A DNA stretch of 64,000 nt from Pomphorhynchus laevis (GCA_012934845.2 WNNJ02003798.1:1-64000), one strand, 5' to 3'; positions 1 through 11,520 are shown, counted from the stretch's first letter. Notes: generated by a model not told the origin, from the letters alone. Translations and numbers: made by a program.

Positions 1-144
1 AAGATAAATAATTATAGATAAATCAAAGGATTTTATACAATTTATATTTATAACAATAACATTTTAAATTGGAATTTAAAATAAAAGTTAATTTTTATGA
101 ATTTACTAATAAATAACAGACTATGCATTCGAATAAGGAATATA

Positions 145-200
145 GGTCATCTGGAGGAACTGCTATGTTATCATGTTTCGGACCCTATTCCTCGACCAAA
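145..200 (-). other. predicted structured RNA core in dispersed repeat (copy A)
   Basis: Read on the - strand, GAGGAA (from 188-193) can pair with TTCCTC (from 154-159). A second pair, ATAGG(G)TC with GACCTAT, crosses it, giving an H-type pseudoknot. AACATAGCAG also matches an outer CTGCTATGTT. The same layout recurs in five other copies with changed but still pairing bases. Function is unknown; a self-cleaving or other structured RNA is only a hypothesis. Confidence 0.4.
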
Positions 201-730
201 CATAGCAGCAGGACCAAATACATGCTAATGACGTATTTATTATGATGAAATTTGATATTTTGTTGATGTATAATTCTACATTATAAGAAAAATCAAACTT
301 GCTTGAAAATTAGCAGAAAAATAGTCGTTTCAAGAATACATAATTTCAGTATTTCTGACAGATGTTATATTACAGGGAAAACAAAGTTGATAAGATCAAA
401 AATAAAGATAAATAATATTTATATTTTAGTGCCTATAATACAAAGCATATTGTTTATTATCCATCCATAAAACATTTTCGCTTAGTAGTTGTAATAAATG
501 TTTAATAATATTTTGTTGTTTTTTATATTGTAAAATTATAAGAATAAATTGATTTATAAATTGTAAATTTAATATTCTAATATTTTATTTATGCATAATT
601 ATACATTATAAGAAAAAGAAAAATTTATTAAATCCATTAAACTTGGTTGAAAATAAGCAGAAAATAATAATGTCGTATCAAGTATAATGTAAGAATTCAA
701 GAATGTATAGATTCAGTATTTCTGAGGTTA

Positions 731-808
731 TAAAGAATAAATAATTATAAGATTTTATATAATATATTTATATAAAGATAGAATTTAACATTGAAATTTA
801 AAATAAAA
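731..808. repeat. 78-bp direct repeat, left copy, flanking LINE 809-3235
   Basis: By eye this stretch is identical to 3334-3411. It ends exactly where the LINE reading frame begins (809/810). It may be a very long target-site duplication, or the insertion may join two copies of the surrounding AT-rich repeat. The right copy is preceded by about 100 bases of the repeat family that the left copy lacks, which argues for caution. Confidence 0.75.
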
Positions 809-3235
809 TGATCTATACCTTACCCAACATGTCAATGGATTTACCAGAATATCTTCTACGTCTCGTTCTCTTCTTGATCTGGTTTTGTCTGCTCCAGGAC
901 ATATTGTCACTAGCGTTAATCACTTGGATCCAGTTGGTTGTTCTGATCATGTCACCTTATTAATAGATCTTGGAATTAGTATCCCTATATATAATTCCTT
1001 TGTTAATAGATTCAACCCTTTTAAAGCCGACTACAACAAAATAAAGGAGTTCCTTTCTACCGTTTCGTGGCCTGATGCTTATACTGTGGGTATTGATTCC
1101 GCCTGGCTGTTTTTCAAAGACACCTTGTATTCAATACTTACCCGCTACGCTCCAATTGTACGTCAAACTGACGTCGGCTTATCTCCTCGTTGGTTTAATC
1201 GAGAACTCAAACAAGCACTGGCTCGACGACGCAAGGCATATTGTAATTATAAAGCAGGTAACTCTAGTTTTGAGCAATACCGACAGTATAGAAACAGGGT
1301 AACATCCTTGAAGAGACGTACGAGAGTAATCTTTGAAAAGAATTTATCCCAACGATGTCGTCGTGATCCTGGCTCACTCTTCAAATACATTTCATCAAGA
1401 AAACGTATAGCTAACACGTTCTCCTCTATTCTCGATAGCCAAGGTTATTTGGTATTGGACTCAAAGGAAATTGCGAATGTATTCGGCACACACTTAACAT
1501 CGCTGAATTCGTCACTGAATGCTCCACCGCAAATAACTGACAGTTTGTATTGTTTGGTAGCTAATACTACTTCTGACCTTGATAACTTCATTAGACCTGA
1601 CTTAGTGTACAGCGAGTTGTCCCGTCTGAAATGCACATTAAGTGCTGGTCCGGATCTATTGCCGTCAGCATATCTTCGCAACCTAGCTGACATCATATAC
1701 CTACCTCTATATAATATCTTCTGTGCAACACTTGTGCTAGGAAAGATTCCCTCAGACTGGAAGCGCTCTATTATCTGCCCAATTTTAAAACAGGGGTCTC
1801 GTTCTGACATCTGTAACTACAGACCGATTAGCCTCACATGTGTCTGCTGTCGCGTACTGGAACGCTTACTTCTGCGAAAAGTCACCACTCACCTAGAAAC
1901 GAACCATATTCTAGCCCCTGAACAACATGGTTTTCGAAAAAATCATTCAACGCTAACGAATTTGTTGTTATCACACGATAGCTGGACCAGATATTATGAT
2001 TCTGGTATTCCGGTTGACGCCATCTTCTTCGACTTCTCTAAGGCATTTGATACAGTCCTTCATGCTAATTTAATTCAAAAACTGCGTAATATCAACCTTG
2101 ATGAGTGTTTAGTTCGCTGGATTATTGAATTTCTGTCTGACCGTCATTGCTTCGTAAGGGTAAACGACGAATTATCTGATCGCTTCCCTACAAATCTTGG
2201 AGTACCTCAGGGAACTATACTCGGTCCAGTTCTTTTCAGCATATACATTAACGACCTCATTCCTAAACTTAGATCTGAGTGTGTTCTTTATGCTGATGAT
2301 TTAAAAATTTGGCGCCCCATATTCTTGGACTCAGATGTTGACATCTTGCAGTATGATATTAACACCATAAATGACTGGTCGATTTTGAACGGGTTAAAAT
2401 TCAATTTGAAAAAGTGTGCCTACATTTGTATATCAAGACGTCCAGCCGAGTAAGCTCATATTTATCATATAAACAACAGTGTTATTCTTAGGACGAACTC
2501 ATACAGGGATTTAGGTGTTTATGTATGTTCTAACTTATCGACACGTTTACATACTGACACTACATGTTCCAAAGTGAGAAGAGTCATCGGCCTGATTCGC
2601 CGAGCTCTTGTTCATATTGACATCTCATGCTTTAAAACAATCTCACAAGCACTTATTTTGAGCATCCTCCTATATGCTTCGCCAGCTTGTTACCCAATCA
2701 CCTTACGAGAACGTTATAATCTAGAGTCTGTATTCCGATCAGCAACTAAAATGGTAAAAGCGGTTAGACATATGGAATATCAAGATCGGCTCTCAAGTTT
2801 GGGAATGAGATCGCTTCAGTATCTACGCGACAAGGCGGACCTGTGCCTAGCCTGGCAGATTTTACACGACAATCGCCATCCACTCAGATCGCTAATGCAT
2901 ACGCGCGATATAACCTCACTTCGTGGTCATCAGTTCATGCTAAAAACACAACGATTACGCTACAAACGAACATCCCTATACTTCCAACGAATCGTTAATA
3001 CTTGGAACCACCTTGCTGACACAACAGTAGCATCCTCGAATCTGGCTTCTTTTAAACGAAATCTGGAGGAAGATCCCTTCTTGAAGACGAAGATCGAGTC
3101 AGAGAACATATGAACAATAGAAAGTACACTCTACATTTTCATTTTCTACATTTACTTTTTCTGATTGTGACGCAACTTGTAATGAGCCTTGCTGCTCACT
3201 TTGTTGTCTATTGATAATAATAATATTACCGGGAA
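809..3235 (+). mobile_element. 5'-truncated APE-type LINE (CR1/Jockey superfamily), nearly complete RT
   Basis: The element starts abruptly inside the last part of an apurinic-type endonuclease domain (CSDHVTLLIDL near residue 40 of the frame). It then runs through a full reverse transcriptase and the C-terminal domain. The 3' end is a short TAA-rich tail (about 3212-3230). A second, more decayed member lies at 40500-42737 and shares the order and many motifs, for example SNPF/NPFK near the start and the closing NTW.L motif. Endonuclease and any ORF1 upstream are missing, as expected from incomplete reverse transcription. Confidence 0.9.
810..3113 (+). pseudogene. LINE reverse transcriptase ORF with one in-frame stop
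   Basis: The frame is open from 810 to 3113 apart from a single TAA at 2451-2453, so the two open stretches belong to one ORF. The endonuclease end motif (GCSDHVTL) comes first. RT fingers follow (SICPILKQGSRSDICNYRPI region), then motif A FDFSKAFDTV (about 2026-2055), the GVPQGTILGP motif (about 2200), and the catalytic YADD (about 2290). The part after the stop holds the thumb/C-terminal region ending in a typical LINE tail (IVNTWNHLAD, then FKRNLEED). No start codon belongs to the element because its 5' part is missing. It would have made a nuclear RT that primes on nicked target DNA. It looks young: one stop and no frameshift in 2.3 kb. Confidence 0.88.
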
Positions 3236-3720
3236 AACTAAGTCCACTGGTCAATAATAACTTGTCAGTAGAACTAATTAGATCAGATAACTAAGTGTAC
3301 GTTTTTTATACTATATGTAAATAAAAATAAAGATAAAGAATAAATAATTATAAGATTTTATATAATATATTTATATAAAGATAGAATTTAACATTGAAAT
3401 TTAAAATAAAATTCAATTTTTATGAATTGATTAATAAATAATATACGATATAATAGAATAAGGAATATAGGTCATCAGGAGGAACTACTGTGATATCGAG
3501 GTTCGGTGTCTATTCCTCGACACAACATATCAAAGAGGCCAAATACAAGCTAATGACGTATTTCCACTGATGAAAGTTGATATGAAGTTAAAATTTAAAA
3601 TCGAAATTTAATATAAAATTCAATTTTTATGAATTAACTAATAAATAATATAAAATGTATCAGAATAAGATATATAGATCATCAACAGGAGTTAAAGTTA
3701 TTTTTTTCTCAAGTGTGAAA
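3236..3720. repeat. AT-rich dispersed repeat, right flank of LINE
   Basis: Continues the repeat seen at 1-808. It holds the block accgggaaaacta (in reverse, ttttcccggtaat), which recurs at 51190, 52180 and 63345. It also holds the 78-bp duplicate at 3334-3411 and a second foldable core at 3470-3525. No gene is seen. Confidence 0.6.
3470..3525 (-). other. predicted structured RNA core in dispersed repeat (copy B)
   Basis: On the - strand GAGGAA (3513-3518) can pair with TTCCTC (3479-3484), as in copy A. The sequence between the arms has drifted, and the second helix is reduced to ATAG with CTAT. Same family as 145-200. Confidence 0.35.
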
Positions 3721-3834
3721 ATTTTATAGTAAAAAAATATCAATAAAATATTAATTTAATATACTTTATATTAGAAAAAAAACGGAAATGATTATTTTTA
3801 ACGAAGCGACTATTAAACAAGAGTAGGTTATCAA

Positions 3835-3920
3835 ATTGAAGGTACACATTCTTTCGAAGAATATGTACCTTCAATTTGAAAAGAATGTGTACATTCTTCG
3901 AAGGTACACATTCTTTGAAA
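3835..3920. repeat. cluster of short inverted repeats
   Basis: ggtacacattctttcgaaga and its near complement follow one another, so several hairpins can form (about 3840-3868 and 3870-3912). No TIR or coding content links it to a named element. Confidence 0.5.
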
Positions 3921-5859
3921 CCGGACGTAATTTTGATAAAAAAAATAAATAATAAGGATTTTAACTAGTGGAACTCTAAGAATCGCATACGAGTCAAATG
4001 ACCATGCTTTAACTCAATTGCATCGGTCTTCAGGACGTGCAATTGTACGATATTTAATAAACTTCACAATTTGCTTAGATTAAACATAATGTGACTGTGG
4101 TCTCGAACATTTGAACGTCTGATTGGCATCAGAGAATAAACTGATTGTATTTTAATTAAAACCGAGTTCTTTGTAGCTTACCCTGCTTTTGCAACGACTG
4201 TAGTATCCATATTGGCTAGTAGACTTTTCTGTATACTTTCTTTTATAACCAGTTGTTATTTTCAGCGCACTCGGAAAAAAATGACAAATAACAAAATCAA
4301 AATGACTTCACTGTGTTGTAAAGCATTAAACACTGGAAAGTTTTTTTGTAAAGCATTAATTTTACTTGGAGACGTGTGCGTTATATCCCGACTTTTTCTT
4401 ATCACATATATCCGTGAAGACGAAAAACAAAACCTAGAACAGCTTGTTTTGATAGGAAAAATATAACCGGCACTTAGATGCATACAAGTAATGATTTGAT
4501 AATGAAAGAGAAGTACAAACAAATTCTGTGATGTGCGAAAATAATATCTTAACTCATCAAATATTATTTGTATAAAAAAATATTTCTAAATGTAAATGTT
4601 CACGACAATCATTTTAAATATATTTAATATTTTCATTTACTCATATGCCTCATTTGCCTGTTCGATCATATAAGTAATTTAATAATATAAATGTAATAAT
4701 AATAATATTAATATTAATATTAATATAATAATAATATTATTATTATTTAGTAAATGCTTACGACATTCACATTATAACCTTTTTTTTAGCTTTTTCGCTC
4801 GTTTATATTCCTAATTTACTTTTATAAATAATTTAATAGCATAAATCTTGACCATGTTATCGGCACTGCCGTTTTCCGCATAAAAAAACAAATGGAAAAA
4901 GCTAGATCTATCAAACCTTGATACAACACGTTCATCATATTACCTTCTTTTCGTTGTTTGTGACCGTGATATTACGGTGTTGATGTTGAGTAAAGCTGAT
5001 AAAGTATATTGTCTTTAAAGCCTCTCAGTCAAGCAAAAATATAATTAATAGTTATCAATTTGATGTACAAAAATTCGTTTTTCAAACATCTATTTTATTA
5101 ATTGTAAAATACTTATGAACAAAACATTGAAATACACGCAGAAGTGAGAGGAGCATGAGATTATCGACAGAATAAACATTGACACAGTTCAGTTTCGACA
5201 CCCACAATTCACAGGCGATTATTATTCCCTTGTGGATATTGCAATGCCATTATTATGCCATTGTACAATCAATGTCGTAGGTGGCCGTCCAGGTGACTCC
5301 ATCCGTAGTCAGCAAAATGATTGTTCGTTTCTACGTAATTTGCGTCTATTACGATGAAATATAAATAGTCATAAAATAAATATTTCAATATTTAAAATAT
5401 TTTAATATTTTAAAATATTAATTTTTAGATTTATGATATTAAAGATTCTATACAAACTATATAAAATATTCTTAATATTAGTATTAAATCTCTTAGCTTA
5501 ATAATGGTTTCAATTATAAGTCTTAATAATTTACATTAATATATATATATATATTATTTATTTAAATATATCTTATCGTAAAAGAAACTGACACAAAATG
5601 GAAGATAAATATATTATTTTTAAATTAAAACGTCAGGCTTATATCATTAACATGTAGGACATTAGTTCTGGAAGAATTCTCGCTATCTATGTAATTCCTT
5701 TGTTACTCTCTTAGTCTTTTTAACTCTTAATATCAATCAAACGGAATGGATGATCGTATCGATTCAGCGTACGATCAGTCATTAATTGACTACTCTAGTA
5801 CTTCTCGCGCTGTTTTCTTTTATAAGTGTCAGTGATTGGTCCATAGATCAAAATCGTTT
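3921..5859. other. no gene seen
   Basis: Open frames here are short and lack recognisable motifs. The stretch 4680-4745 is simple ATT/AAT repeat, and 5540-5560 is a short AT run. 4860-5350 is less AT-rich but gives no readable protein on either strand. Confidence 0.5.
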
Positions 5860-6430
5860 TTATTTCGTGTGGCGATTTCGACAATTTACTTTAAATGTAA
5901 ATACTGTACCGTCTGCTTCGCTATATTGTTTTAGCATATTCCGTCTTCTATTGTTCCCTCGTACGTTATAATGTGTAGATGTCTGTCCGATATATTGCTG
6001 TCCGCATGTTATACATGTGTTCATATACTCATTTTGATTTGCAATTAAACCTACCACGAACATTATATGACAATTTTGTTTGTTCTGACCTAAAGTCCGT
6101 TGAATCCCACATATAGTGGCAATTTTTACACTTACGATCTCCACACGCATGTGAACCTCTGTTGTATTAAGCATCTGATGCAGATTAGATGCGTTGGAGA
6201 AACGTATAATCGGTTTAAAACGTTTTTATACGTCATCAACGTATCTCCAACATACTGGTTGAATGTTGATCATAAATCATGTATAATCCCGCATACGTAG
6301 GTCCGACAGGGGTACCCATAGCGGTGCCACGTAGTTGTTGGTATAATTTGCCGTTAATGTTGATGTTTACCGTTGTTGTTAGTTTGCCGTTAATGTTAAT
6401 GTTGATAGCTTGCTGTTACGTTAATGACGT
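5860..6430 (-). mobile_element. Penelope-like element fragment: RT core and GIY-YIG-like part
   Basis: On the - strand the sequence near 6270-6350 reads the PLE RT motif GTAMGTPVGP, followed by RYVDDV, the catalytic YVDD, near 6235-6260. Lower down (about 5970-6010) CGQQYIGQTS resembles the start of the PLE GIY-YIG nuclease (a TCG.x.YIG.T motif). PLEs copy RNA with this RT and nick DNA with the GIY-YIG domain. The copy is old, and its frames are interrupted several times. It meets another PLE fragment of opposite strand at about 6430. Confidence 0.7.
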
Positions 6431-6870
6431 GTGTATTTCTTGGCGAGGGTATGATGAACCGTTGAAAAGACTAATGAGAAAACTTAATGATGTTTGCGAA
6501 TTAAATTTCACACTTGATTGTTTATCCGACCAGCGAGTCAGTTTTTTTCTACTTTACAAAAATGAAAAAGGTGAGCTCGAATTAGCAATAAGTCACAAAC
6601 TGGATGGTATAAAACATACATACACGCTAAAAGCTGTCACCCACCTCAACTAAAACGCCTACTTATTCACAATGAGGCTCGACGCGTCCTCAGGATTTGC
6701 TGGAATCGCAAGATCTTCGAGCAGGAACTTTCTGTATTATATAGTCAAATGAAACAACGTGAATACTTACATCGTCAGATTCAAACGCAATTTGATCAAA
6801 TACGGAAACTAGGTAGAATGAGAATCTTGAAGAATACAAAAGAGCAATATAAAATTGATGATTGCAAAAC
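6430..6870 (+). mobile_element. Penelope-like element fragment: RT C-terminal part
   Basis: On the + strand the frame reads the region after the RT catalytic site, with phrases such as VSFFLLYKNEKGEL. It continues into the post-RT signature SCHPPQLKR...EARRVLRICWN (about 6630-6710), which is typical of PLEs. The same signature is seen at 18800-18900 (SNHPPNQKRS...LRILRICSN). The fragment is degraded. Confidence 0.7.
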
Positions 6871-6928
6871 TGTCACACGTGTCCTTGAATTTCATCCTCT
6901 TCTTTTCACAATACAACAGCAAATTAAC

Positions 6929-7012
6929 ATTAGACTGATGGAGCTGATGATCGAAGTCCAGTTATTTAGCAGCAAATATGGATTAAAAATCAATCGTAGC
7001 CAGCTTTGGCTC
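6929..7012 (+). repeat. LINE RT scrap, first copy of an 84-bp direct repeat
   Basis: Reads LMELMIEVQLFSSKYGLKIN, which resembles the RTE-type stretch after the YADD box (SSKYGLKINRSKT). The same 84 bases recur at 7317-7400 with a handful of changes, bracketing 304 bases of other sequence. Confidence 0.6.
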
Positions 7013-7275
7013 CTGGACCACAGTTTTAAGCGATTTTTCGCAATACCAATTTATAAAATGACGCATTCCTTTTGGAATCCTGTGAGAAATTCAGTGCCCT
7101 CGTAGCCAACGGATACGCATTTGTGTATATAAAGAATAACTAGAAGGTCTACACACGCAACAAGCCAGTAAAAACGCTTTATGTACCTGAGTTTCGTCTA
7201 GCATCGTGAGGAATTGCTGGTGTCTTTACATTTATCACAAAAACAGTCGAAACGTATCCTAACCACTTCATCCGA

Positions 7276-7316
7276 CTGACGATGACTGCTGAGTGGTTAG
7301 AAACTTCTCGGAGTAA
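7276..7316 (+). ncRNA. hammerhead-like motif, possible PLE 3' end
   Basis: CTGACGA (7276-7282) is followed by a 4-bp stem TGAC/GTTA, then GAAA (7300-7303), then a stem ACTT/GAGT with a CTCG loop and a possible GTA cleavage triplet. That triplet would put the cut next to the start of the repeat at 7317. Stem I is not convincing, so this may be a relic. Confidence 0.3.
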
Positions 7317-7400
7317 TACATTAGACTGATGGAGCTGATGATCGAAGTCTAGCTATTTAGCAGCAAATAAGGATTAAAAATCAACCGTAGCCAGCTTTGG
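7317..7400 (+). repeat. second copy of the 84-bp direct repeat
   Basis: Near copy of 6929-7012, directly before the 3' end of the CR1-like LINE. Compatible with a long target-site duplication around the 304 bases at 7013-7316, or with two inserted LINE scraps. Confidence 0.65.
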
Positions 7401-7439
7401 CGTAAACACAATATATAGCTCTTTAAAAAAAGGATTTAT

Positions 7440-9016
7440 TTTAACGTGGCAAATGCGTGCCAGCGCACGCTTACATGACCACAACAAAACAAGACTGTGA
7501 ATCAGGTGTCGAAAAGGTGTGAACGGAGGAGGTGTTTGAATGTGATAAAGGAGGGGGCGCGGCAGACGTCGAGAGGGAGTTGATTCCAGGCGAGTGAGGC
7601 GGCCACGAGGAATGATCGGAGACCGTATGTTGTTGGAGTAATTAGGAACGTGAAGTAAGAGGGTATGACAGGAACGAAGCGAAAGCGAGGTGGGGCGAGT
7701 ATCGTCTAAGAAAGGAAGGTTGATGAAAGATGGGGAGCCGACAGCGATGAGACCAAAAGTAACGAGAAGGCAGAGTTTGATGCGGATGTGGATGGTGGGC
7801 CGGGAGAGATTGGCAAAATATGTGGATGTGTGGTCGAAGCGACGGAGACGAAAGAGCACTCGAACGGCGGTGTTGATTATTCGTTGTAGGGGTAGGATGA
7901 TGGATTTTGGAGAATTGGCGAAAAGGCTAAGGCAGTAATCGATTTTAGGGAAAAGAAGCGATGAAAGAAGAGACATACACGAACGGAAGTCGATAAGGGG
8001 GCGGATACGGCGGATGTCACGGAGAAATAAGTTAGATGAGCGGACCTTGTCACTGACGAGGGGTTTAAGGGAAAGGTGATCATCGAAATGGAAGCCTAAG
8101 AAAGTGAGATTTTGGACTATGGGGATGATCGATGAGTCAAAATATACAGTGGGAGGAGATATGTTTGGTTTACGGTGGAGGATCCACATTATTTTGGACT
8201 TTTCAGGTTTAGAACGAGATGGAGATTGGAGAGACGTTTGTAGATAGAAGAAAGACAGTTGGAGGCAGAATTGCCGATATCGTGTATGCGATGTGTGGGT
8301 GCATGAGCATGGATTAGAATGTCATCGGCGTATTGCATGACCTTAAAGGAGTAAGGTTTGATAAACGGAGATAGATCGCCAAGCAGAAGAGAGAAAAGCA
8401 GGGGACCTAGGACTGAGCCTTGTGGGACCCCGCAAAAAATAGGGATGGGAGGGGAGGATGATGAATTAGAACAGACGCGAAAGGAACGGTCGGATAGATA
8501 TGAGGCGAACCATGCTACGGGGGATGAAGAAAAGCCGTAATCATAACGAAGGCGAGAAAGGAGGACGGAGTGGTCGACAATAACGAATGCGGAGGAGAGG
8601 TCGAGGGAGATGAGAACACTATATAGAGCCTTGTCTCGAGAAATGAGTAAGTCGTTGTACACTTTTATGCATGAGGTTTCTGTCGAGTGATTAGAGCGGA
8701 AAGCGGATTGGAAAGGAGGGTACAGATTGGATGAGGAGAGATAAGCGTTGATTTGTATTAAGATGAGGCGTTCTAAGAGCTTAGAAAGAGTAGGGAGTAG
8801 TGAAATGGGGCGATAGCTAGAAGGAAGGGAGGGGTCGAGCGATTGTTTCTTAATGAGGGGACGAACGATTGCGGATTTCCAGTGTGAAGGGAAGATACGA
8901 CTGCGGATGGACGAGTTAAACAAGGTTGTGAGAAATGGGGATATCGATGAGCATATATATTTTAATATGTGGGTAGGCAGGGGATCGGCAGGTGATGTTT
9001 TGTTTGGCAAGGACAT
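7440..9016 (-). pseudogene. CR1-like reverse transcriptase, two abutting frames
   Basis: The upstream frame (9016-8189) carries RT motifs in order: KSAIVRPLIKK, YRPISLLPTLSKLLERL, motif A LDLSSAF..VDH, FCGVPQGSVLGPLLFSLLL and the catalytic QYADDILI. The frame changes near 8189, where the first ends after LNLKSPK and the next begins MWILHRKPN. The second frame (to about 7440) covers the thumb/C-terminal domain (FPKIDYCLSLFANSPKSIILP, then INTAVRVLF). The CR1 clade is favoured by the VPQGSVLGPLLFSL and YCLSLF.N.PKS pattern. RT and endonuclease normally act together on chromosomal target DNA. Confidence 0.85.
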
Positions 9017-9553
9017 GAGGACAGATGATACTTCTGTAGGTGAGACGGGAGAAGATGAAAGAGTTCCGGAAGGATGAGATTAGACTGGGCAGAGTGGGAT
9101 AGGATGGAGACCGGGGTGTGAGAGAGAGCAACGTGGATACTTTAGTCTGGAGAAATGACGAATAATCATTGGCATTGATGTTGCACGGCGAAGAGGAGCG
9201 AGCAAGGATTGAGTTAAAAGTATGCCAGAGAGTCTTAGAGTTGAATGAAGTGATGATTTTATGCTGCCAGAAGGAGTTGCATTTGGTACGTAGTAGGTTG
9301 AGATGAGACCGGCGAAGAGCAAGATAGGAATCACGGAAAGACGGAGTGATCGAGCGGAAATCACGTCTGAGAGAGCGGTGATAGACTCGAAAAGCATGGC
9401 GGAGTCGACGCTTTGATAGTAGGCATTGGATGTCAAACCATGGGGCACGGTGCAAGCGACGGTGTGTGTGAGACTTGAAGGGCAAGAGAATATCGAGAGT
9501 GGATGTGAGTTCAGAGTCGAAAAGAAAGGCGAGATTGTGAGGAGATGAATATG

Positions 9554-10397
9554 TTATTGTGGGTAATGATAGAGATGATTTGAGTAAGGCAGAGCGGAGA
9601 AGGGAGAGGTCAAGATTTCTCCAAGGGCGACGTAGGATTGTAGGTGTGTGAGGAGGGGTGTGGTTGTGAGTGAGATCAAGGGTGATAAGAAAGTGATCGG
9701 ATAGACCAGGATCAGAGATGGACAGTGAGGTGTAGGCAGCAAAATGATCGGGGACAGCGATGATGTCGCGTCCCCGCCAAGTATATGTGTGGGGGCAGTA
9801 GAGATTAGTTTGTAATTGTTGTTGGATAGAATGTTGATGAACCGGATGGAATCTGTGGAAGAGGGGCGGTCTAGGCGGATATTGAAGTCGCCTAGAACGA
9901 TTGAAGGGATTGAGGACAAAGAACAATGAGAAAGGAGGTCAGCGAGTTCGGTAAAAAAATAAGGCTGTAGGAGCTGATGAACCAGGACGGTATACAATGG
10001 CGAGATCTAGAGTGATCGGGTTAGAATAACGACAAGTGAGCAATTCAAAAGAGCAAGGACTGAAAGGGGGATTGATTTTGCGAAGAGACGCTGGGTGACG
10101 CGCGAATGCGACGATGCCGCCATGATTAGAGGATTTAGAAGAGCATGAGCTGAGGGGGCGGGCGGATTCGACTAGGGAGCAACCGGCAGAGAGCAGACGG
10201 CGAATGGAAAGGTCGTCGGAATCTGAGTGCCAGGATTCGGTGAGGCAGAAGAGATCGATGGATTGCTTGGTGAATACGTTGAGGATAAGATCGGATTTAT
10301 TGAGAATAGATCTAGTGTTGAGGAGACCGAGGTGGAAACCGTGTGCTGTGGCGAAAGAGTCTAGTGGAGAAGACACATAGGAGAGATGGAGCGCCAT
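9554..10397 (-). pseudogene. CR1-like apurinic-type endonuclease domain
   Basis: The domain starts GLLNTRSILNK, then FCLTESWHSD (the metal-binding E), and in an overlapping frame IVLGDFNIRLD. Further down another frame gives DPGLSDHFLITLDL, the closing SDH motif (about 9690). The domain is therefore spread over more than one frame. Its role in the family is to nick the target strand to prime reverse transcription. Confidence 0.78.
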
Positions 10398-10437
10398 CGA
10401 ATTTTTGGACGGGTGTGGACAACTTGAAAATTTCCGT

Positions 10438-10977
10438 CTATGTTTCGGATGGAGAGTGATGTTTTGCCGTTTTCCTCGCGACGGCGTTTTTCGATGCAGG
10501 CTGAAGAGATTTGAGCGATTTCAGAAGGGGCGCGATCGGGGAAAATTCGAGTGGTTGAAGATAACATGAGTTTGAATCGTTGAGAGAGGACAGAAGACGC
10601 GTGAGAGCGATGCTTGAAAAAAAATTTAGGAGAGGGGGCTGGGAAGGATTAGATTGAGAAGATTTCTTTAGACGGATGAATGCGACAGGAGAAATGTCCT
10701 TGAAAAATGATGGTTTATCCGCAGGAACAATAGACGAGAGGATGGATCTGAAGGTGGAAACATCGTGGTCCAGACGTGCTTGTGGAGATAAGGAGTTAGA
10801 AGGCGTGATATTAGTAACAATGACGCAACGATCGCGAGAAGCAAAGCGCTTCCGTAAAGGAGGACGACTGACGTGAGTAGGTGAGATCACGATAGAAGAG
10901 CTGGCAGTTGATGATTTGGAGGGATTTGGTTTGACGACGGGAGACATAGAGGATAATGATAATAAAGCGGGTGGCAA
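10438..10977 (-). pseudogene. CR1-like ORF1, Ser/Pro-rich with RRM-like segment
   Basis: Low-complexity Ser/Pro/Lys stretches are followed by FASRDRCVIVTNITPSNS and ..LDHDVSTFRSIL, which look like the first strands and helix of an RRM-like RNA-binding fold, then SPVAFIRLKKSS. A close relative is read at 30600-31000 (PSRDRCIIISNL..., FPVYFIRLNKS). ORF1 proteins bind the element's RNA. The segment joins the PHD-bearing N-terminus upstream. Confidence 0.65.
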
Positions 10978-11037
10978 GCGATGTGAGGAAAGATTATGAG
11001 TGGAAGGATTGTGGAGGTTTGTGGAGGTGATTTTGAT

Positions 11038-11520
11038 TTATGGATGCAAGGTATTGAGTAACAAAACGGGAAGGACGGGACGTGGGGTGTCAGGGAGTGA
11101 AAATACATTAGTTGTAACAATTTGCGGCTCCGTCACTGTCTCGGTAGATTTATCATAAACTTGACAAAATCCATCTTGCTGCGATACAATTTGCGGTTCC
11201 TTCACTGTCTCAGTAGATTTATTAGAAATTTGAGAAATTCGATCATGCTGCGATGCCATTTCCAATTACTCTAAGCGTTTTATTAACAAGTTGATTTGTT
11301 TCGCCGCACAGAATCCGCAGTAGAACGGTGGCCCGCCACAAGTTTCCTGACCCAAAGCACAATTATGTGTTACTGATGTCCAGATTTGACAGCCGCTAGC
11401 GGAGCATTCCACTTGTATGTTCTCGAGCTTGCCGGTTTTATCGGTATCAACAGAGATTGCTCGCTTGGCTTTTGGTAGATTTTTCTTCTTGGCTCCAATT
11501 AACTGTAGGTTGCAATAGTT
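11038..11520 (-). pseudogene. CR1-like ORF1 N-terminus with PHD-like zinc finger
   Basis: A basic GAKKKNLPKAKRA segment precedes VECSASGCQIW, then a second Cys after THN, then FYCGFCAAKQ. That spacing of Cys/Cys/Trp/His/Cys/Cys fits a PHD-type finger as known from CR1/L2 ORF1 proteins. After a stop, a frame at 11265-11038 carries two near repeats ending STETVKEPQIV and STETVTEPQIV, followed by the Ser/Pro region. A matching finger (VQCSTHNCSVW..., FLCGFCANK) occurs at about 31630-31720 on the + strand. Confidence 0.6.

Larger units (their letters stand above)
1..808. repeat. AT-rich dispersed repeat, left flank of a LINE
   Basis: No coding signal is visible. The sequence is a copy, in fact overlapping copies, of an AT-rich dispersed repeat that returns at 3236-3700, 44800-47060, 51120-52990, 54690-56850, 61750-61830 and the right edge. 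Recognisable blocks include the stretch reading aataaataattataagattt and a conserved block around 145-200 that can fold. It is interrupted at 808/809 by a LINE. The family is too AT-rich to class by eye; a non-autonomous element is most likely. Confidence 0.6.

Noticed and set aside
145-200. Hammerhead ribozyme in the AT-rich repeat
   Set aside because: GTC, GAAA and CTGATGA are all present but in an order that no hammerhead permutation allows; a different pseudoknot fits the pairing better.
4212-4522. Overlapping ORFs on both strands
   Set aside because: AT-rich composition, no motif, each the shadow of the other.
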